DNA from: CAYXDO01 sp964463485
GTDB lineage: Bacteria > Myxococcota > Kuafuiibacteriia > Kuafuiibacteriales > Kuafuiibacteriaceae
Length of the DNA: 42,724 nucleotides
Direction of reading: 5' to 3'
Assembly (NCBI GenBank): GCA_964463485.1
Contig: CAYXDO010000092.1
Coordinates: forward strand, 1 to 42,724
Position 1 is the stretch's first letter, and each line of letters opens with the position of its first letter. Below, one piece after another: positions 33,167-41,809 of the stretch. The notes beneath the pieces were generated by a model that had not been told where the DNA came from, did not search any database, and worked only from the letters and a program-made list of their open reading frames with translations. A program made the position numbers and the translations under genes.

Positions 33167-34033
33167 TCATGGCTTGCGAAAGACGCCCAGCACCGACGTC
33201 CCCCACGGAAACTCGAGCCGCCTTCCGAGCGGGGTCTCGAGCTCGAAGAGCCACGCCAGCGCGCTGTTCAGCGGTGCCGGCGGAACGCGATGAGTTCGCT
33301 CGAGGTGCGCCCGGATCTCCACATCCGACTTTGGCGCCCGCGCGAGCTTTCGACTCAGCCACAAGGCCGGCGCGAGGATGAACATGAAGTACCTCGCATC
33401 GAGGAGCTCGAGGTGCGCGGTCGATGCGCGGCGCGCGAGATCCTTGCGGGCGTATCGTCGGAAGTGGCCCGCCATTTGGTCGTTGCTCGTCCAGAGCGAA
33501 TTCAAGGCCGGCGCCGTCATGACGAAGAGCCCACCAGGGCGAAGGGCTGCGGCGATCTGGCAGAACGCCGAGTCGTCGTCGGGGACGTGCTCGAGCACGT
33601 CGAGGGCGAAGACGAGATCCCAACGCGAGTCGAACCCGAGGTCCAGCAGATCGACTTGAAATCGGGTGACTCCGTCAGGGAGGAGTCCGAGCGTGTGCAC
33701 CTCTTCGATCGCAGCGCGCGAGGCGTCTGCGATCGCGAGCGTGGAGAATCGCCCGGGCAGCTCGCGGGTGAGGCTGCGGATGAAGCCGCCTGCGCCTGCG
33801 CCGAAATCGATGACTTCGACGGATCGGCCTTTGAAATGAGTATCTAGGAGTCGCGAGACGACGTCCAGGAGGAGCTTGGTTCGACCGCGGTACCAGAAGT
33901 GCCGCTCCTGCATGTTCGCCAGCACCCTGATGGTGCGCGCGTCGAATCCGCCCGGGGGCTCCGACAGGCCGTTGCGGACGAACAGCCCCGAAGACTCGCG
34001 CGTGTACCCAGGTTCGAGCTCGGCATGACTCAT
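33167..34033 (-). CDS. class I SAM-dependent methyltransferase
   Basis: Protein of 288 aa from ATG 34033; the ATG overlaps the stop of the upstream SGNH gene (ATGA), so translation is coupled, and the longer frame upstream is a shadow. Motif I is VEVIDFGAGAGGFIRSL and motif II ends STLAIADAS. The WDLVFALDVLEHVPDDDSAF and ALRPGGLFVMTAPA segments are typical post-motifs. A preceding EPPGGFDARTIRVLANMQERHFWYRGR region matches the N-terminal helix seen in sugar or lipid methyltransferases. It transfers a methyl from SAM to an unknown acceptor, possibly the same polymer handled by the acyltransferase pair next to it. Confidence 0.88.
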   Translation of the reverse strand: MSHAELEPGYTRESSGLFVRNGLSEPPGGFDARTIRVLANMQERHFWYRGRTKLLLDVVSRLLDTHFKGRSVEVIDFGAGAGGFIRSLTRELPGRFSTLAIADASRAAIEEVHTLGLLPDGVTRFQVDLLDLGFDSRWDLVFALDVLEHVPDDDSAFCQIAAALRPGGLFVMTAPALNSLWTSNDQMAGHFRRYARKDLARRASTAHLELLDARYFMFILAPALWLSRKLARAPKSDVEIRAHLERTHRVPPAPLNSALAWLFELETPLGRRLEFPWGTSVLGVFRKP

Positions 34034-35028
34034 TCGTGGTGACTTCGCGAGCCAGCGCGGCAACCCAGCCCCTGTCGATCGAGCCACGGCCCGAGCTCGG
34101 CGAAGATGGCCTCTGTGACTCTTCGCGCGCTCGCCTCGTCGAGGTGAGATTGATCGACGGTCATCAGGCCCCCGAGCTCGGGCGCGAACAGCGGTACTCC
34201 GATCCGTTCGGCGATCGCCCGGGCCTCGAAGGTCGGCGCCGATGAGTAGGGGATCAGCGTGAACACCAACTCGATGCCCTCGGCGTCGAGTGTTCGCTTC
34301 AGCTCGATCGCCTCCTGAAAGGCTTCCTCCCGAACCGCGCCGACCGTGGTCGTCTTCGTGACTGGGTGCCGTTGGGCAGGGACGCTCGCGATGAACCAGA
34401 ACCCATTCTCCACGGAGCGATACAAGACCCATGGGTTCGGAGTCATCACCGTGGGCCAGTGCGGAACGTAGGCATGCACGAGCTTCTTGGCGTACCAGGC
34501 CCACTCTACCTCCAAAGCCGAGCGAAAGGCGACGAAGTCATCCATCGAGAGCGCTCTCTTTCCGAGCGGAGTCAGCTTGCTCCCGAAAAAGCCGTCGGCA
34601 TTCACTACGATGAGCTTTGGGCGGAGCTCGAAGCGCTCGAGAATGGCGAGCGGGAACTTGGCGGAGTCCTGGGCACCGAACGCCAAGTTATAGACGTCGA
34701 GGCACCGCTTGGCGAAAGCAGGGACGGCGTCTTCGGCGCGCAGCCCGAAGTGAACGCGCGAGTTTCCGAGGATGAGCACGTCGGCCCCGCGCATGCGCTG
34801 CTCAGTCCCTTTCAGTCCTCGGGTGAGGACGTAATAGTCCAACTCACTCACGGGATAGAAGTCACCCTCGGGCGCAGGCACTCGGAAGTACCGGAGCCCC
34901 GCGGCGAGCTCGGGCCGCTGCGACACGAAGGCTCCCGTGGCGAGCAACGCCGCGAACAACGCCGCGAAGGTGAGCATCGGCCCGGCGTTTGGCGTCGACC
35001 CAGAGGTTTGCGCAGGAGCTGGCGTCAC
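34030..35028 (-). CDS. SGNH/AlgJ-like acetyltransferase partner protein
   Basis: Protein of 332 aa from GTG 35028 (about 356 aa if started at the ATG at 35100, which would overlap the MBOAT gene by 56 bp; a GAGGA site favours the shorter form). A membrane anchor (MLTFAALFAALLATGAFV) lies near residues 18-35. The SGNH-type first block is ADVLILGNSRVHFGL (GNSR), and the C-terminal catalytic pair is visible as DQSHLDEASARRV (Asp...His). With the adjacent AlgI-like MBOAT protein, this matches the two-component system that moves acetyl groups across the membrane onto polysaccharides. The substrate is unknown. Both ends of the gene overlap or touch its neighbours. Confidence 0.75.
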   Translation of the reverse strand: MTPAPAQTSGSTPNAGPMLTFAALFAALLATGAFVSQRPELAAGLRYFRVPAPEGDFYPVSELDYYVLTRGLKGTEQRMRGADVLILGNSRVHFGLRAEDAVPAFAKRCLDVYNLAFGAQDSAKFPLAILERFELRPKLIVVNADGFFGSKLTPLGKRALSMDDFVAFRSALEVEWAWYAKKLVHAYVPHWPTVMTPNPWVLYRSVENGFWFIASVPAQRHPVTKTTTVGAVREEAFQEAIELKRTLDAEGIELVFTLIPYSSAPTFEARAIAERIGVPLFAPELGGLMTVDQSHLDEASARRVTEAIFAELGPWLDRQGLGCRAGSRSHHE

Positions 35029-35044
35029 TTCGGCTTCACCATCC

Positions 35045-36415
35045 TCAGAATTGAAAGTAGATGAAATCGGACGTCGGACCGTAAGCGGTGACACAAGCAT
35101 AAAACATCAGCGCAGTGAGCGCCGATCTCTCGGTGTCGGTCGCCGGCAGGCGGATCGCGGCCCGGGCGTGCATCAAGAAGAGGGGCAGGAGCCATATGAG
35201 GTCAGCCAGCTCCGATGGGCCGGCGTCCCAAGCGCCCGCACCCATGACCAACACGAAGTCAGCGGCCTGCGACGTCGACTCCGCGCGAAAGAACACCCAG
35301 GTCACCAGCACCGTGCCCTGGACGACTGCACCCCACAAGAGCGCCCGCAGGCGCCCGCCCGGCCGGTGGAAGCCGATGACGCGTTCCACCACGAGGCCGA
35401 GACCGTGAATGCCGCCCCAAATCACGAAGTGAATCGCGGCGCCGTGCCAGAGTCCCCCGATCAACATGACGAGCATGAGGTTGCGGAGCGTTCGTGCCTT
35501 CGACTGTCGGTTCCCTCCGAGCGGTACGTAGAGATAGTCTCGAAGCCACGTCGACAAGGAGATGTGCCACCGTGTCCAGAACTCTCGAAAGCTCGTCGCG
35601 ATGTACGGATTGTCGAAGTTCGGGCGGAACTGAAAGCCCAGCAGATAGGCCAGCCCGAGGGCGATCGACGAGTATCCCGCGAAGTCCGACAAGATCTGAC
35701 CCGAGAACAAGAGCGCGGTCTCGAAGGCAAAGCGAGCGTTTCCAAGCTTCGTCACGGAGGGCCACCGCGCGTCGACGAGAGGTGCCAGGTTGTCCGCGAG
35801 CACGACCTTGAGGAAGAGTCCCTGAATCACGAGCTCGGCACCGCGCAACAGAGCTTGGGTCCGAATTCCGCGCCGACGATGGATCTGCGGCATGATGTCC
35901 CGGGCCCTCACGATCGGACCCGCGACGAGCTGCGGGAAGAACGAAATGCCCAGCAGGAAGTCCCGGAAACGCTTCGTCGGCGCGAAATGACCGCGGTAGA
36001 CGTCGATGGTGTAACTCATCGACTGGAACGTGTAGAAGGAGATTCCGATCGGGAGGATGATTCCGAGAGGCTCCCTCTGCGGCCCGAGACCCAGCTCGCT
36101 CCAAAGTCCGATCGCGAAGTCGGCGTACTTGAAGAAACCGAGCAGCCCCAGATTCACTGACATCGAGACCCAAATCAGGACCTTTCGAGCTACGGCTGAG
36201 TTGGTCTCGGAGATCTTCTTCGCGGCCAGCCAGTCGATGGTCGCGCTGAAGAGCAGGATCACCGTGTAGGCCGGGATGTGCCAGCCGTAGAAGACGAGGC
36301 TGAAGAGGAGGAGCGTGTGGAGGTAAGCGGGCGATTGCTTGGTTCGTCCGAAGGTGAATCTCGCGAGCAGCGTCAGGGCGAAGAGCGCGGCGAATGCGAA
36401 CGAGACGAACGTCAT
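35045..36415 (-). CDS. MBOAT family O-acyltransferase (AlgI-like)
   Basis: Protein of 456 aa with about ten membrane helices. Diagnostic segments are IGISFYTFQSMSYTIDVYRG, FPQLVAGPIVRA, FREFWTRWHISLSTWLRDYLYVPLGGNR and IGGLWHGAAIHFVIWGGIHGLG, the last carrying the catalytic MBOAT histidine. AlgI-type proteins pass an acetyl group from cytoplasmic acetyl-CoA to an extracytoplasmic partner that acetylates a polymer such as alginate, cellulose or peptidoglycan. The downstream SGNH-type gene is the expected partner. The ATG overlaps the stop of a short open frame that emerges from the inserted repeat, so insertion may have changed the translation context upstream. Confidence 0.94.
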   Translation of the reverse strand: MTFVSFAFAALFALTLLARFTFGRTKQSPAYLHTLLLFSLVFYGWHIPAYTVILLFSATIDWLAAKKISETNSAVARKVLIWVSMSVNLGLLGFFKYADFAIGLWSELGLGPQREPLGIILPIGISFYTFQSMSYTIDVYRGHFAPTKRFRDFLLGISFFPQLVAGPIVRARDIMPQIHRRRGIRTQALLRGAELVIQGLFLKVVLADNLAPLVDARWPSVTKLGNARFAFETALLFSGQILSDFAGYSSIALGLAYLLGFQFRPNFDNPYIATSFREFWTRWHISLSTWLRDYLYVPLGGNRQSKARTLRNLMLVMLIGGLWHGAAIHFVIWGGIHGLGLVVERVIGFHRPGGRLRALLWGAVVQGTVLVTWVFFRAESTSQAADFVLVMGAGAWDAGPSELADLIWLLPLFLMHARAAIRLPATDTERSALTALMFYACVTAYGPTSDFIYFQF

Positions 36416-36520
36416 CCGGAGAGCGCGAAATCCTCGGCTTCGACTGGCGCCGCGTCAAGGCCCAGGAGCGGCTGCGCGAGCCGCATCAGCTGATCAACCC
36501 TCGATTCGGTGACCGTGACT

Positions 36521-36718
36521 GGGTGCACGACCAAGTTGCGCGATAGGTCGACGATCTGCGCTCGGCGCTGGGCAAACCACAGAGGACACGGAGCAGGAAC
36601 GCAGAGAACACAGAGGATTTTTGGAGAAAAGTCCTTCGTGCCCTCCGTGTTCCTTCTCTGTGCTCTCCGTGGTTCATTCAGAGGTTGAGCTGAATCGCCG
36701 CAGGTCGGTCGTGCACCC
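36521..36718 (-). mobile_element. MITE-like palindromic element, copy B, with 9-bp target duplication
   Basis: Element of 198 bp with perfect 12-bp ends GGGTGCACGACC (36521-36532) and GGTCGTGCACCC (36707-36718); similarity continues to 17 of 20 bases. ACCGTGACT is directly repeated on both sides (36512-36520 and 36719-36727). The core (36576-36673) is an imperfect palindrome from ACCAC to GTGGT with ACACGGAG/CTCCGTGT blocks. Read on the minus strand it is nearly identical to copy A at 15038. It encodes no transposase and lies between the zinc-ribbon/TPR and MBOAT genes. Confidence 0.88.
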
Positions 36719-36786
36719 ACCGTGACTCGACTCTGCCTCGACTTTGATCCAAACGGGTGGCCGCGCTTCCGTCGCGCGGCGAGGCC

Positions 36787-37758
36787 TCATTTGCGCCGGT
36801 TCTTCTTCCGACTCAGCTCTTGGAGCTTTCGCTTCCTCTTCTTCTCCGCTCGCTGCTTCTTCGACGGCGCCGAAGGGGCGGCGGCGACGCGAATCGGCGG
36901 TCGTTCGTCGAGGTCGCCGCTGAGAAGGGCTGAAAGTTGGGTATCCTCCTCGGGCAGCTCGTCGGTCAGCCTGAGCGCCAAGAGGCCTTCTCGCTCCAGG
37001 AACTTGGCAAGATCCTCGAAAGAGGCGACGTCGGAGATTGCCACCGAGCTCGCGCGGACGATGGCTTGACCGTTCACTTCTCCATCGTGCCACGTGGCGT
37101 CCAGGGCGATGGGTCGAACGTCCGAGTCGATCTGGCAGATGATCGCCGCCGCGAAATGCGAGACGGTGGCCCGCTGAGGTCCGGGGCACTCGGGAAACCG
37201 CCGCAAGAGCTCCTGAACCGTATCGATTCCTTCCTGGAACCGCCCATACCGAAAGGCGCTATTGGCCAAGGACGCTGCCGCTTCACACTCGCGCTCATCG
37301 ACGGCCACGGCGCGCCGCCAGGCGTCGCAGGCTTCGTCGGTGCGATCGAGTCGGTCCAAGTAGTTTCCGAGGCGACGCCAACTCTCGCCGGAACCTACGG
37401 TCTCTGTGTGCTCACGGAGGTGTTCGAGGGCTCGAGTGGGCGACTCGACTGTGGTTCCGTCCCAAAGGTGCGGCAGCGCGGGAAGCACGCGCTTTTGCGC
37501 TAACTCGCGGGCCTCGGCGGCGTCCGCCAACATAGCTGCGACCAGAGTTGTCGAACCGAACCCGGTCACTCGAAACTCGTCGGCGACGCCGCACTTGGGG
37601 CACACCGTGATTCGATCGAACACGACTCGCTTGCCGAACTCCCCTTCGACGAAGACCTGATCGACTTTCTGCTCGAAGGTCGCTTCGCATCTCAGGCAAC
37701 AGACCTGTACGCCGAAAGGCTCGTGGGGGAATTGCTTCGTGGTGACTTGCTGGGGCAT
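36787..37758 (-). CDS. zinc-ribbon and TPR domain protein
   Basis: Protein of 323 aa. The N-terminus holds a split zinc ribbon, VCCLRCEATFEQ (Cys20, Cys21 and Cys24 region) and RITVCPKCGVADEF (Cys53, Cys56). Residues 110-200 form a tetratricopeptide-like region (SWRRLGNYLDRLDRTDEACDAWRRAVAVDERECEAAASLANSAFRYGRFQEGIDTVQELL). The C-terminus is strongly basic (KKQRAEKKRKRKLQELSRKKNRRK), which suggests nucleic-acid or ribosome contact. No family name is certain. The stop lies 60 bp from the right target duplication of the copy-B element. Codon use is normal, so it is likely functional. Confidence 0.78.
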   Translation of the reverse strand: MPQQVTTKQFPHEPFGVQVCCLRCEATFEQKVDQVFVEGEFGKRVVFDRITVCPKCGVADEFRVTGFGSTTLVAAMLADAAEARELAQKRVLPALPHLWDGTTVESPTRALEHLREHTETVGSGESWRRLGNYLDRLDRTDEACDAWRRAVAVDERECEAAASLANSAFRYGRFQEGIDTVQELLRRFPECPGPQRATVSHFAAAIICQIDSDVRPIALDATWHDGEVNGQAIVRASSVAISDVASFEDLAKFLEREGLLALRLTDELPEEDTQLSALLSGDLDERPPIRVAAAPSAPSKKQRAEKKRKRKLQELSRKKNRRK

Positions 37759-37764
37759 GGATGA

Positions 37765-38061
37765 GTAGCTCTAGTAACAGGAACGTACGACGACGGCCAC
37801 GCTTCCGTTCGAGATTTCGAGTCTCAGCTATGCTCGGGTCGCCCGAGACGGGTAGCATTCCTTGGGTTCGCAGGCGTACGCCGGGTCGGCCCCGACAAAG
37901 CCAAAGCCACGTGCGTGTTGGCGATCCATCCAAACGAAGGTCCCAGCCTGCTCGCGGAGTGGACGCTCCCGACGAGGGTTCCGTTCGCATATGGAGGAGC
38001 GCGCGTGAAAGTGAGCCGCCTAGCTGGCACCCTCGCCGCGTCCGCCCTCGCGCGGCGATGA
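37765..38061 (+). pseudogene. possible degraded gene remnant without start codon
   Basis: This 300-bp stretch has one frame, open from 37765 to a TGA at 38059-38061, whose translation is protein-like in its second half (VAFLGFAGVRRVGPDKAKAT, CVLAIHPNEGPSLLAEWTLP), but it has no plausible start codon at its beginning. The rest of the gap to 38372 contains only short frames. It may be a remnant of a decayed gene or chance. Little weight should be placed on it. Confidence 0.25.
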
Positions 38062-38372
38062 CGCGGCGCCGACGAGCCTTCGCATGCGCGTCGAGCTGAA
38101 TCACGATCAAATCGGCATGACGATCCTGCGCTGACCGCGGATGGAACAGGCGACGGTTTCTCGAACCCGTCGTCCGCCTGGCGTGGACCCGTCTTGCAAC
38201 AGGCAGAGCTCTGTGGGATTTTGGGCCGTGTCTGAGGGAGTTTCGGTGGAGGGCTGGCGAAGTTCGTGGTTGTTTCGTGCACACGATTTCGTAGGACGAT
38301 GACCTTCACCACACTCAACCGCTTCGTCGCGCTCGAGATGCTCGAGGCGCGCGAGCCTACTCGTCGCGCTCA

Positions 38373-39086
38373 GTGCCGGAGGGGGCTCGAAGAGAGCCGG
38401 TGCTTGAGTCGCTCCACCTGAAGAACGTCGGCCCAGCGCCCGAGATGAAGCTGGAGCTCGCGCCTCGACTGAACCTCATCACCGGTGACAACGGCCTCGG
38501 CAAGAGCTTCCTGCTCGACGTGGCGTGGTGGGCGCTCACCCGCACGTGGGCGCGGCAGCTCGTCATACCGACGTCCCAGAATGCCTCGATCGCGTACGCC
38601 TACACGAAGAGTCGCGGATCGTACTCATACACCAGCACCTATGAGGCGGGCGTGGAGCGCTGGTCCGTGCAGCGAGGGCGGCCGCCGATCCCGGGGCTCA
38701 TCGTGTACGCGCAGGTCGATGGCGCGTTCTCCGTTTGGGACCCGGCGCGCAACTACTGGAAGGGTGACGCGCCCGACCGCCCCAACGCTTACCTCTTTTC
38801 GGCGACTCAAGTCTGGGAGGGCAACGAGCATTGCGAGGGTCTCATCCGGGACTGGGGCTCATGGCAGCGTGAGCACGGTGCGCTGGAGCTCGTGAAGCAA
38901 CCGAGTCCTTCGGACGAGGAGGTCGAAGCCGTCGATAGAAAGCTCCACACCGCAGGCCTGTCGGACATCGACCGCTTCTGGGTTCGGTGGGGCTACTTCG
39001 TCGAGCAGAGAAAAGCGAAGTCACACCAAGCCAGGTCGGCAAAGTCGGTGGCGATGAAGTCGCCCCGCAAGAGGCGCGGGCCGTGA
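38373..39086 (+). CDS. truncated AAA-family ATPase (N-terminal fragment with aberrant tail)
   Basis: Protein of 237 aa from a GTG start. Residues 8-55 (LESLHLKNVGPAPEMKLELAPRLNLITGDNGLGKSFLLDVAWWALT) are the start of an ABC/SMC-like AAA ATPase with Walker A GDNGLGKS. The following segment (GLIVYAQVDGAFSVWDPARNYW) is typical of a stand-alone family normally about 450 aa. The Walker B, signature and C-terminal half are missing: after LIRDWGSWQREHG the sequence passes into an unrelated tail (SDIDRFWVRWGYFVEQRKAK) ending in basic residues. It is therefore probably a deletion fusion and non-functional as an ATPase. It sits beside another degraded stretch. Confidence 0.7.
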   Translation: MPEGARREPVLESLHLKNVGPAPEMKLELAPRLNLITGDNGLGKSFLLDVAWWALTRTWARQLVIPTSQNASIAYAYTKSRGSYSYTSTYEAGVERWSVQRGRPPIPGLIVYAQVDGAFSVWDPARNYWKGDAPDRPNAYLFSATQVWEGNEHCEGLIRDWGSWQREHGALELVKQPSPSDEEVEAVDRKLHTAGLSDIDRFWVRWGYFVEQRKAKSHQARSAKSVAMKSPRKRRGP

Positions 39087-39262
39087 TTCCGGTGTCCCTC
39101 GCGCCGGAGCCGTCCGATTTTGACGTGCGGGTCGCTGGCGGCGACCTACCGGCCTGAGAGATCTGGCTTCGTTATTTCGGACGTCCAACCAATGGAGGCT
39201 TATCAGCGAGTTTACTTGCTTGTCACGAATTCCTCAGCTCCGTGCTGCCCGCGCGTCGGAAC

Positions 39263-39292
39263 CTCTCGGTGAGTAGGCGGTCATACCGAGAG
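39263..39292. terminator. hairpin downstream of the large kinase gene
   Basis: CTCTCGGT (39263-39270) and ACCGAGAG (39285-39292) form an 8-bp stem with a 14-nt loop, 16 nt beyond the stop of the minus-strand kinase. No T-run follows, so any terminator role is tentative. Confidence 0.35.
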
Positions 39293-39308
39293 TATGAGTC
39301 CTCGAGCG

Positions 39309-41579
39309 CTACGGCGGGGACGTCGTTCCCGTGACCGTGCCACGCTGGGCTGCCGAGGCCGTGGAAGTGGTGAGTACGCTCGGCTCTACGGCCTGCTTCT
39401 GAATCGCCCGCAGGTTTGCCACGAAGCTGTGGGAGCGGCCGCTCTGGAGGTTGAGTGAGAACTCGAGCGGCTCGAAACCGTCCGCGCGGAGGTGAATTTT
39501 ATGTGGGCCGCTCGGCAGATCGAGCAAGATGGGCGGCTCTCCGAACGCGATCTCGTTACCCTCCCAAGTCACGTGGATAGGGACTCGCGGGCTGCAGTCG
39601 ATTTCGAGGTTGGGCTCGCGAGCTCCCTTTCCCGAGAACAACACCGCGACTGACGCAACCAGCACTACCAAACTCACGGCGGCGGCCAGCCACCACTTGA
39701 GTGACACCTGGGCCCTCGCGATGGGTACGTCCTGAGTCTTGGTCGATACGTTCGAAATCTCGGGTGCCGTCTGCGGCTCGGGCGGGCCCAAATAGGCGGA
39801 CTCGGGCAGCGGCTCCTCCAAAGGCACCGGCGGCGATTCTGGCGCCGTCATCACGTCTTCCGGCGCGAGCTCGAGCCCGGCTTTGGGACGAGGCACGAGC
39901 ATCGTGCGCTCCTTGTCCGGGCTCGTCGGAGCGACGAGGGGCTCGATCCGGCCCGACTGGGCCGGACCTACCACCACGTCTTCGGGTCGTCCGTGCCGAG
40001 ATGGCGGGCGCGTGGGCTTTTTCGGCGACATGAGATCCTCGAGCGCATCGTCGAGCGATCCAAACCCAGATGCCTTGGCCTTGGCCCCGGCCGGGGGCTC
40101 GGCGATCTTCTCCAGGATTTCTTTTCGAACGTCGTCCATTTCTCCAGGCGGAGCTCGAGGCAGCAGGACGGTGGCGTTGTCTGGCGCCGGAACGGCCGCG
40201 TTGACCGACAGAGGAAGCTCGAGCTCCGGGAAGGCCTCGCCCGAGACCGCCTGCGCGGAGACGGTCGCGTGGTCTGCGACGTCGTCGGTCAGACCGGTGA
40301 CGTCGAGCTCGACGTCGGATTCGAGGCCGGTCTGAGTCGACTCGTCGAAAGGATCCTCGACGTCGGCAGATCCATCGAGGGTGGGCGCATGTTCGAGCTC
40401 TCCGGGGGACCAAGGCGACCGACCCTGGGTCGATGCGGGCCGATTCACGACCTCGGCCAGGTCGACCTCCTCACTGAACGCGACGGGTCGGGACCCGCGC
40501 AAGGAAGCCGCGCGACTCGGGCGCGGTGGCTCCACGTCGAGCGGAATGAGCTCGTTTTCGTCAGGCTTGGAGCGGGTGACGACCCCCTTGCCTTTGGGCC
40601 TCGATCCGGAGCTCGACTCGGCGAGCTGGGCGAGCCGAGCGCGCTCCTGCTCGATCTTCGCGCCGAACGTCTGATCGAGGAACTCACGGATATGGTGAAG
40701 ATGAAGAGCTCCCGTTTTCGACGAGATCTGATGGATCGCGTCGATGATCTCGGTGGCCCACTGGTATCGATCTTTGGGAGCCCTCGACAGCATCTTCGTC
40801 ACGACCGCGGCGAGCTCGGGGGAGACGTTCGGATTGACGCTGCGAATCGGGGGCGCGCTGGCTTCGACGACCTTGCGCATCGTCGAGACGTCGTCAGGTC
40901 CGAGAAAGAGCCGCTCGGCGGCCAGCATCTCCCAGAGCACGATGCCGAGGGAGAACAGGTCGACCCGGCGATCGACGGTCGTTCCGCGCACTTGCTCGGG
41001 GGCCATATAAGCGAACTTGCCCTTGATCACGCCTGCGCGCGTAGCGCCTCCGCTCACCATCGCCTTCGCGATCCCGAAATCGCACAGCTTCACCTCACCG
41101 TCGTAGGAGATGAGAATGTTCTGCGGAGATACGTCGCGATGAATCAGGGCGAGATCTTGGCCCGAGGCGTCTCGTTGACGGTGAACGTAGTCGAGCGCCT
41201 CGCAGACCCGAGTGACGATGTAACACGCGACATCCTCGCGGATCCGCGTTCCCTGCCGCTTCAGAGCTTCCAGGAGCGAGCGCAAGTCGATGCCGGCGAC
41301 GTGCTCCATGACGATGTAATACGAGTCGGAATGTTTCCCGAGCTCCTGGATCTGAACGATGCACTGGTGGTGGAGCTTCGCCGCGATCCTCGCCTCGTTG
41401 ATGAACATCGACACGAACTCGTCGTCCGTGGCGAGGCTGGGCAGGATCTTCTTGATGGCGACGATACGCTCGAACCCTTCGACGCCAACGGTCTTCGCAC
41501 GATAGACCTCGGCCATCCCGCCGGCAGCAATGGGCTCCAACAATACATAGCGCCCGAACGGAATGGGCTTGGCAAACAA
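39309..41579 (-). CDS. Ser/Thr protein kinase with C-terminal PEGA-like domain
   Basis: Protein of 756 aa from a TTG start; the kinase fold begins almost at residue 8 (FGRYVLLEPIAAGGMAEVY), so little can be missing. Visible motifs are the glycine loop AAGGMAEV, Lys43 in VAIKKI, HRDVSPQN at 147-154, DFG at 167-169 and YMAPEQ. Residues 310-625 are an acidic, Pro-rich low-complexity linker with many Thr/Ser sites. One membrane segment (WWLAAAVSLVVLVASVAVLF) lies at about 628-649. The outer C-terminal region (IDCSPRVPIHVTWEGNEI, LDLPSGPHKIHLRADGFEPLEFSLNLQSGRS) matches a PEGA domain. It probably senses an envelope state and phosphorylates cytoplasmic partners. It appears monocistronic. Confidence 0.94.
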   Translation of the reverse strand: MFAKPIPFGRYVLLEPIAAGGMAEVYRAKTVGVEGFERIVAIKKILPSLATDDEFVSMFINEARIAAKLHHQCIVQIQELGKHSDSYYIVMEHVAGIDLRSLLEALKRQGTRIREDVACYIVTRVCEALDYVHRQRDASGQDLALIHRDVSPQNILISYDGEVKLCDFGIAKAMVSGGATRAGVIKGKFAYMAPEQVRGTTVDRRVDLFSLGIVLWEMLAAERLFLGPDDVSTMRKVVEASAPPIRSVNPNVSPELAAVVTKMLSRAPKDRYQWATEIIDAIHQISSKTGALHLHHIREFLDQTFGAKIEQERARLAQLAESSSGSRPKGKGVVTRSKPDENELIPLDVEPPRPSRAASLRGSRPVAFSEEVDLAEVVNRPASTQGRSPWSPGELEHAPTLDGSADVEDPFDESTQTGLESDVELDVTGLTDDVADHATVSAQAVSGEAFPELELPLSVNAAVPAPDNATVLLPRAPPGEMDDVRKEILEKIAEPPAGAKAKASGFGSLDDALEDLMSPKKPTRPPSRHGRPEDVVVGPAQSGRIEPLVAPTSPDKERTMLVPRPKAGLELAPEDVMTAPESPPVPLEEPLPESAYLGPPEPQTAPEISNVSTKTQDVPIARAQVSLKWWLAAAVSLVVLVASVAVLFSGKGAREPNLEIDCSPRVPIHVTWEGNEIAFGEPPILLDLPSGPHKIHLRADGFEPLEFSLNLQSGRSHSFVANLRAIQKQAVEPSVLTTSTASAAQRGTVTGTTSPP

Positions 41580-41809
41580 AGGCGCTGCTAGCGTAGGGCA
41601 TCATCGGTCCGGTGGCGAGCTTTCATCCGGGCAATCGCCGGACAGAGCGAGTCGGCAAGGTGCCTTCCCGGACGTTCGCTCGCCGAGGGTCCCTCGTCGC
41701 GGAGTGGATACACCGCGGCGCCGGAGCTCAGTTTCACGGCGACTCGTCGGAGCACCTGAAGGAGCGCGGTACACGTCCTCGGAAGCTTTTTTGACTGTCT
41801 ATCTACGCT

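Noticed and set aside
34034..34504. N-terminal extension of the methyltransferase
   Set aside because: It overlaps the SGNH-type gene in another frame; the ATG at 34033 is coupled to that gene's stop.
36412..36720. 102-residue minus-strand protein
   Set aside because: Most of it is translation of the transposable element; only the last 35 residues lie outside it.
39993..41591. 532-residue plus-strand open frame
   Set aside because: It is antisense to the large kinase gene, whose motifs are unambiguous.
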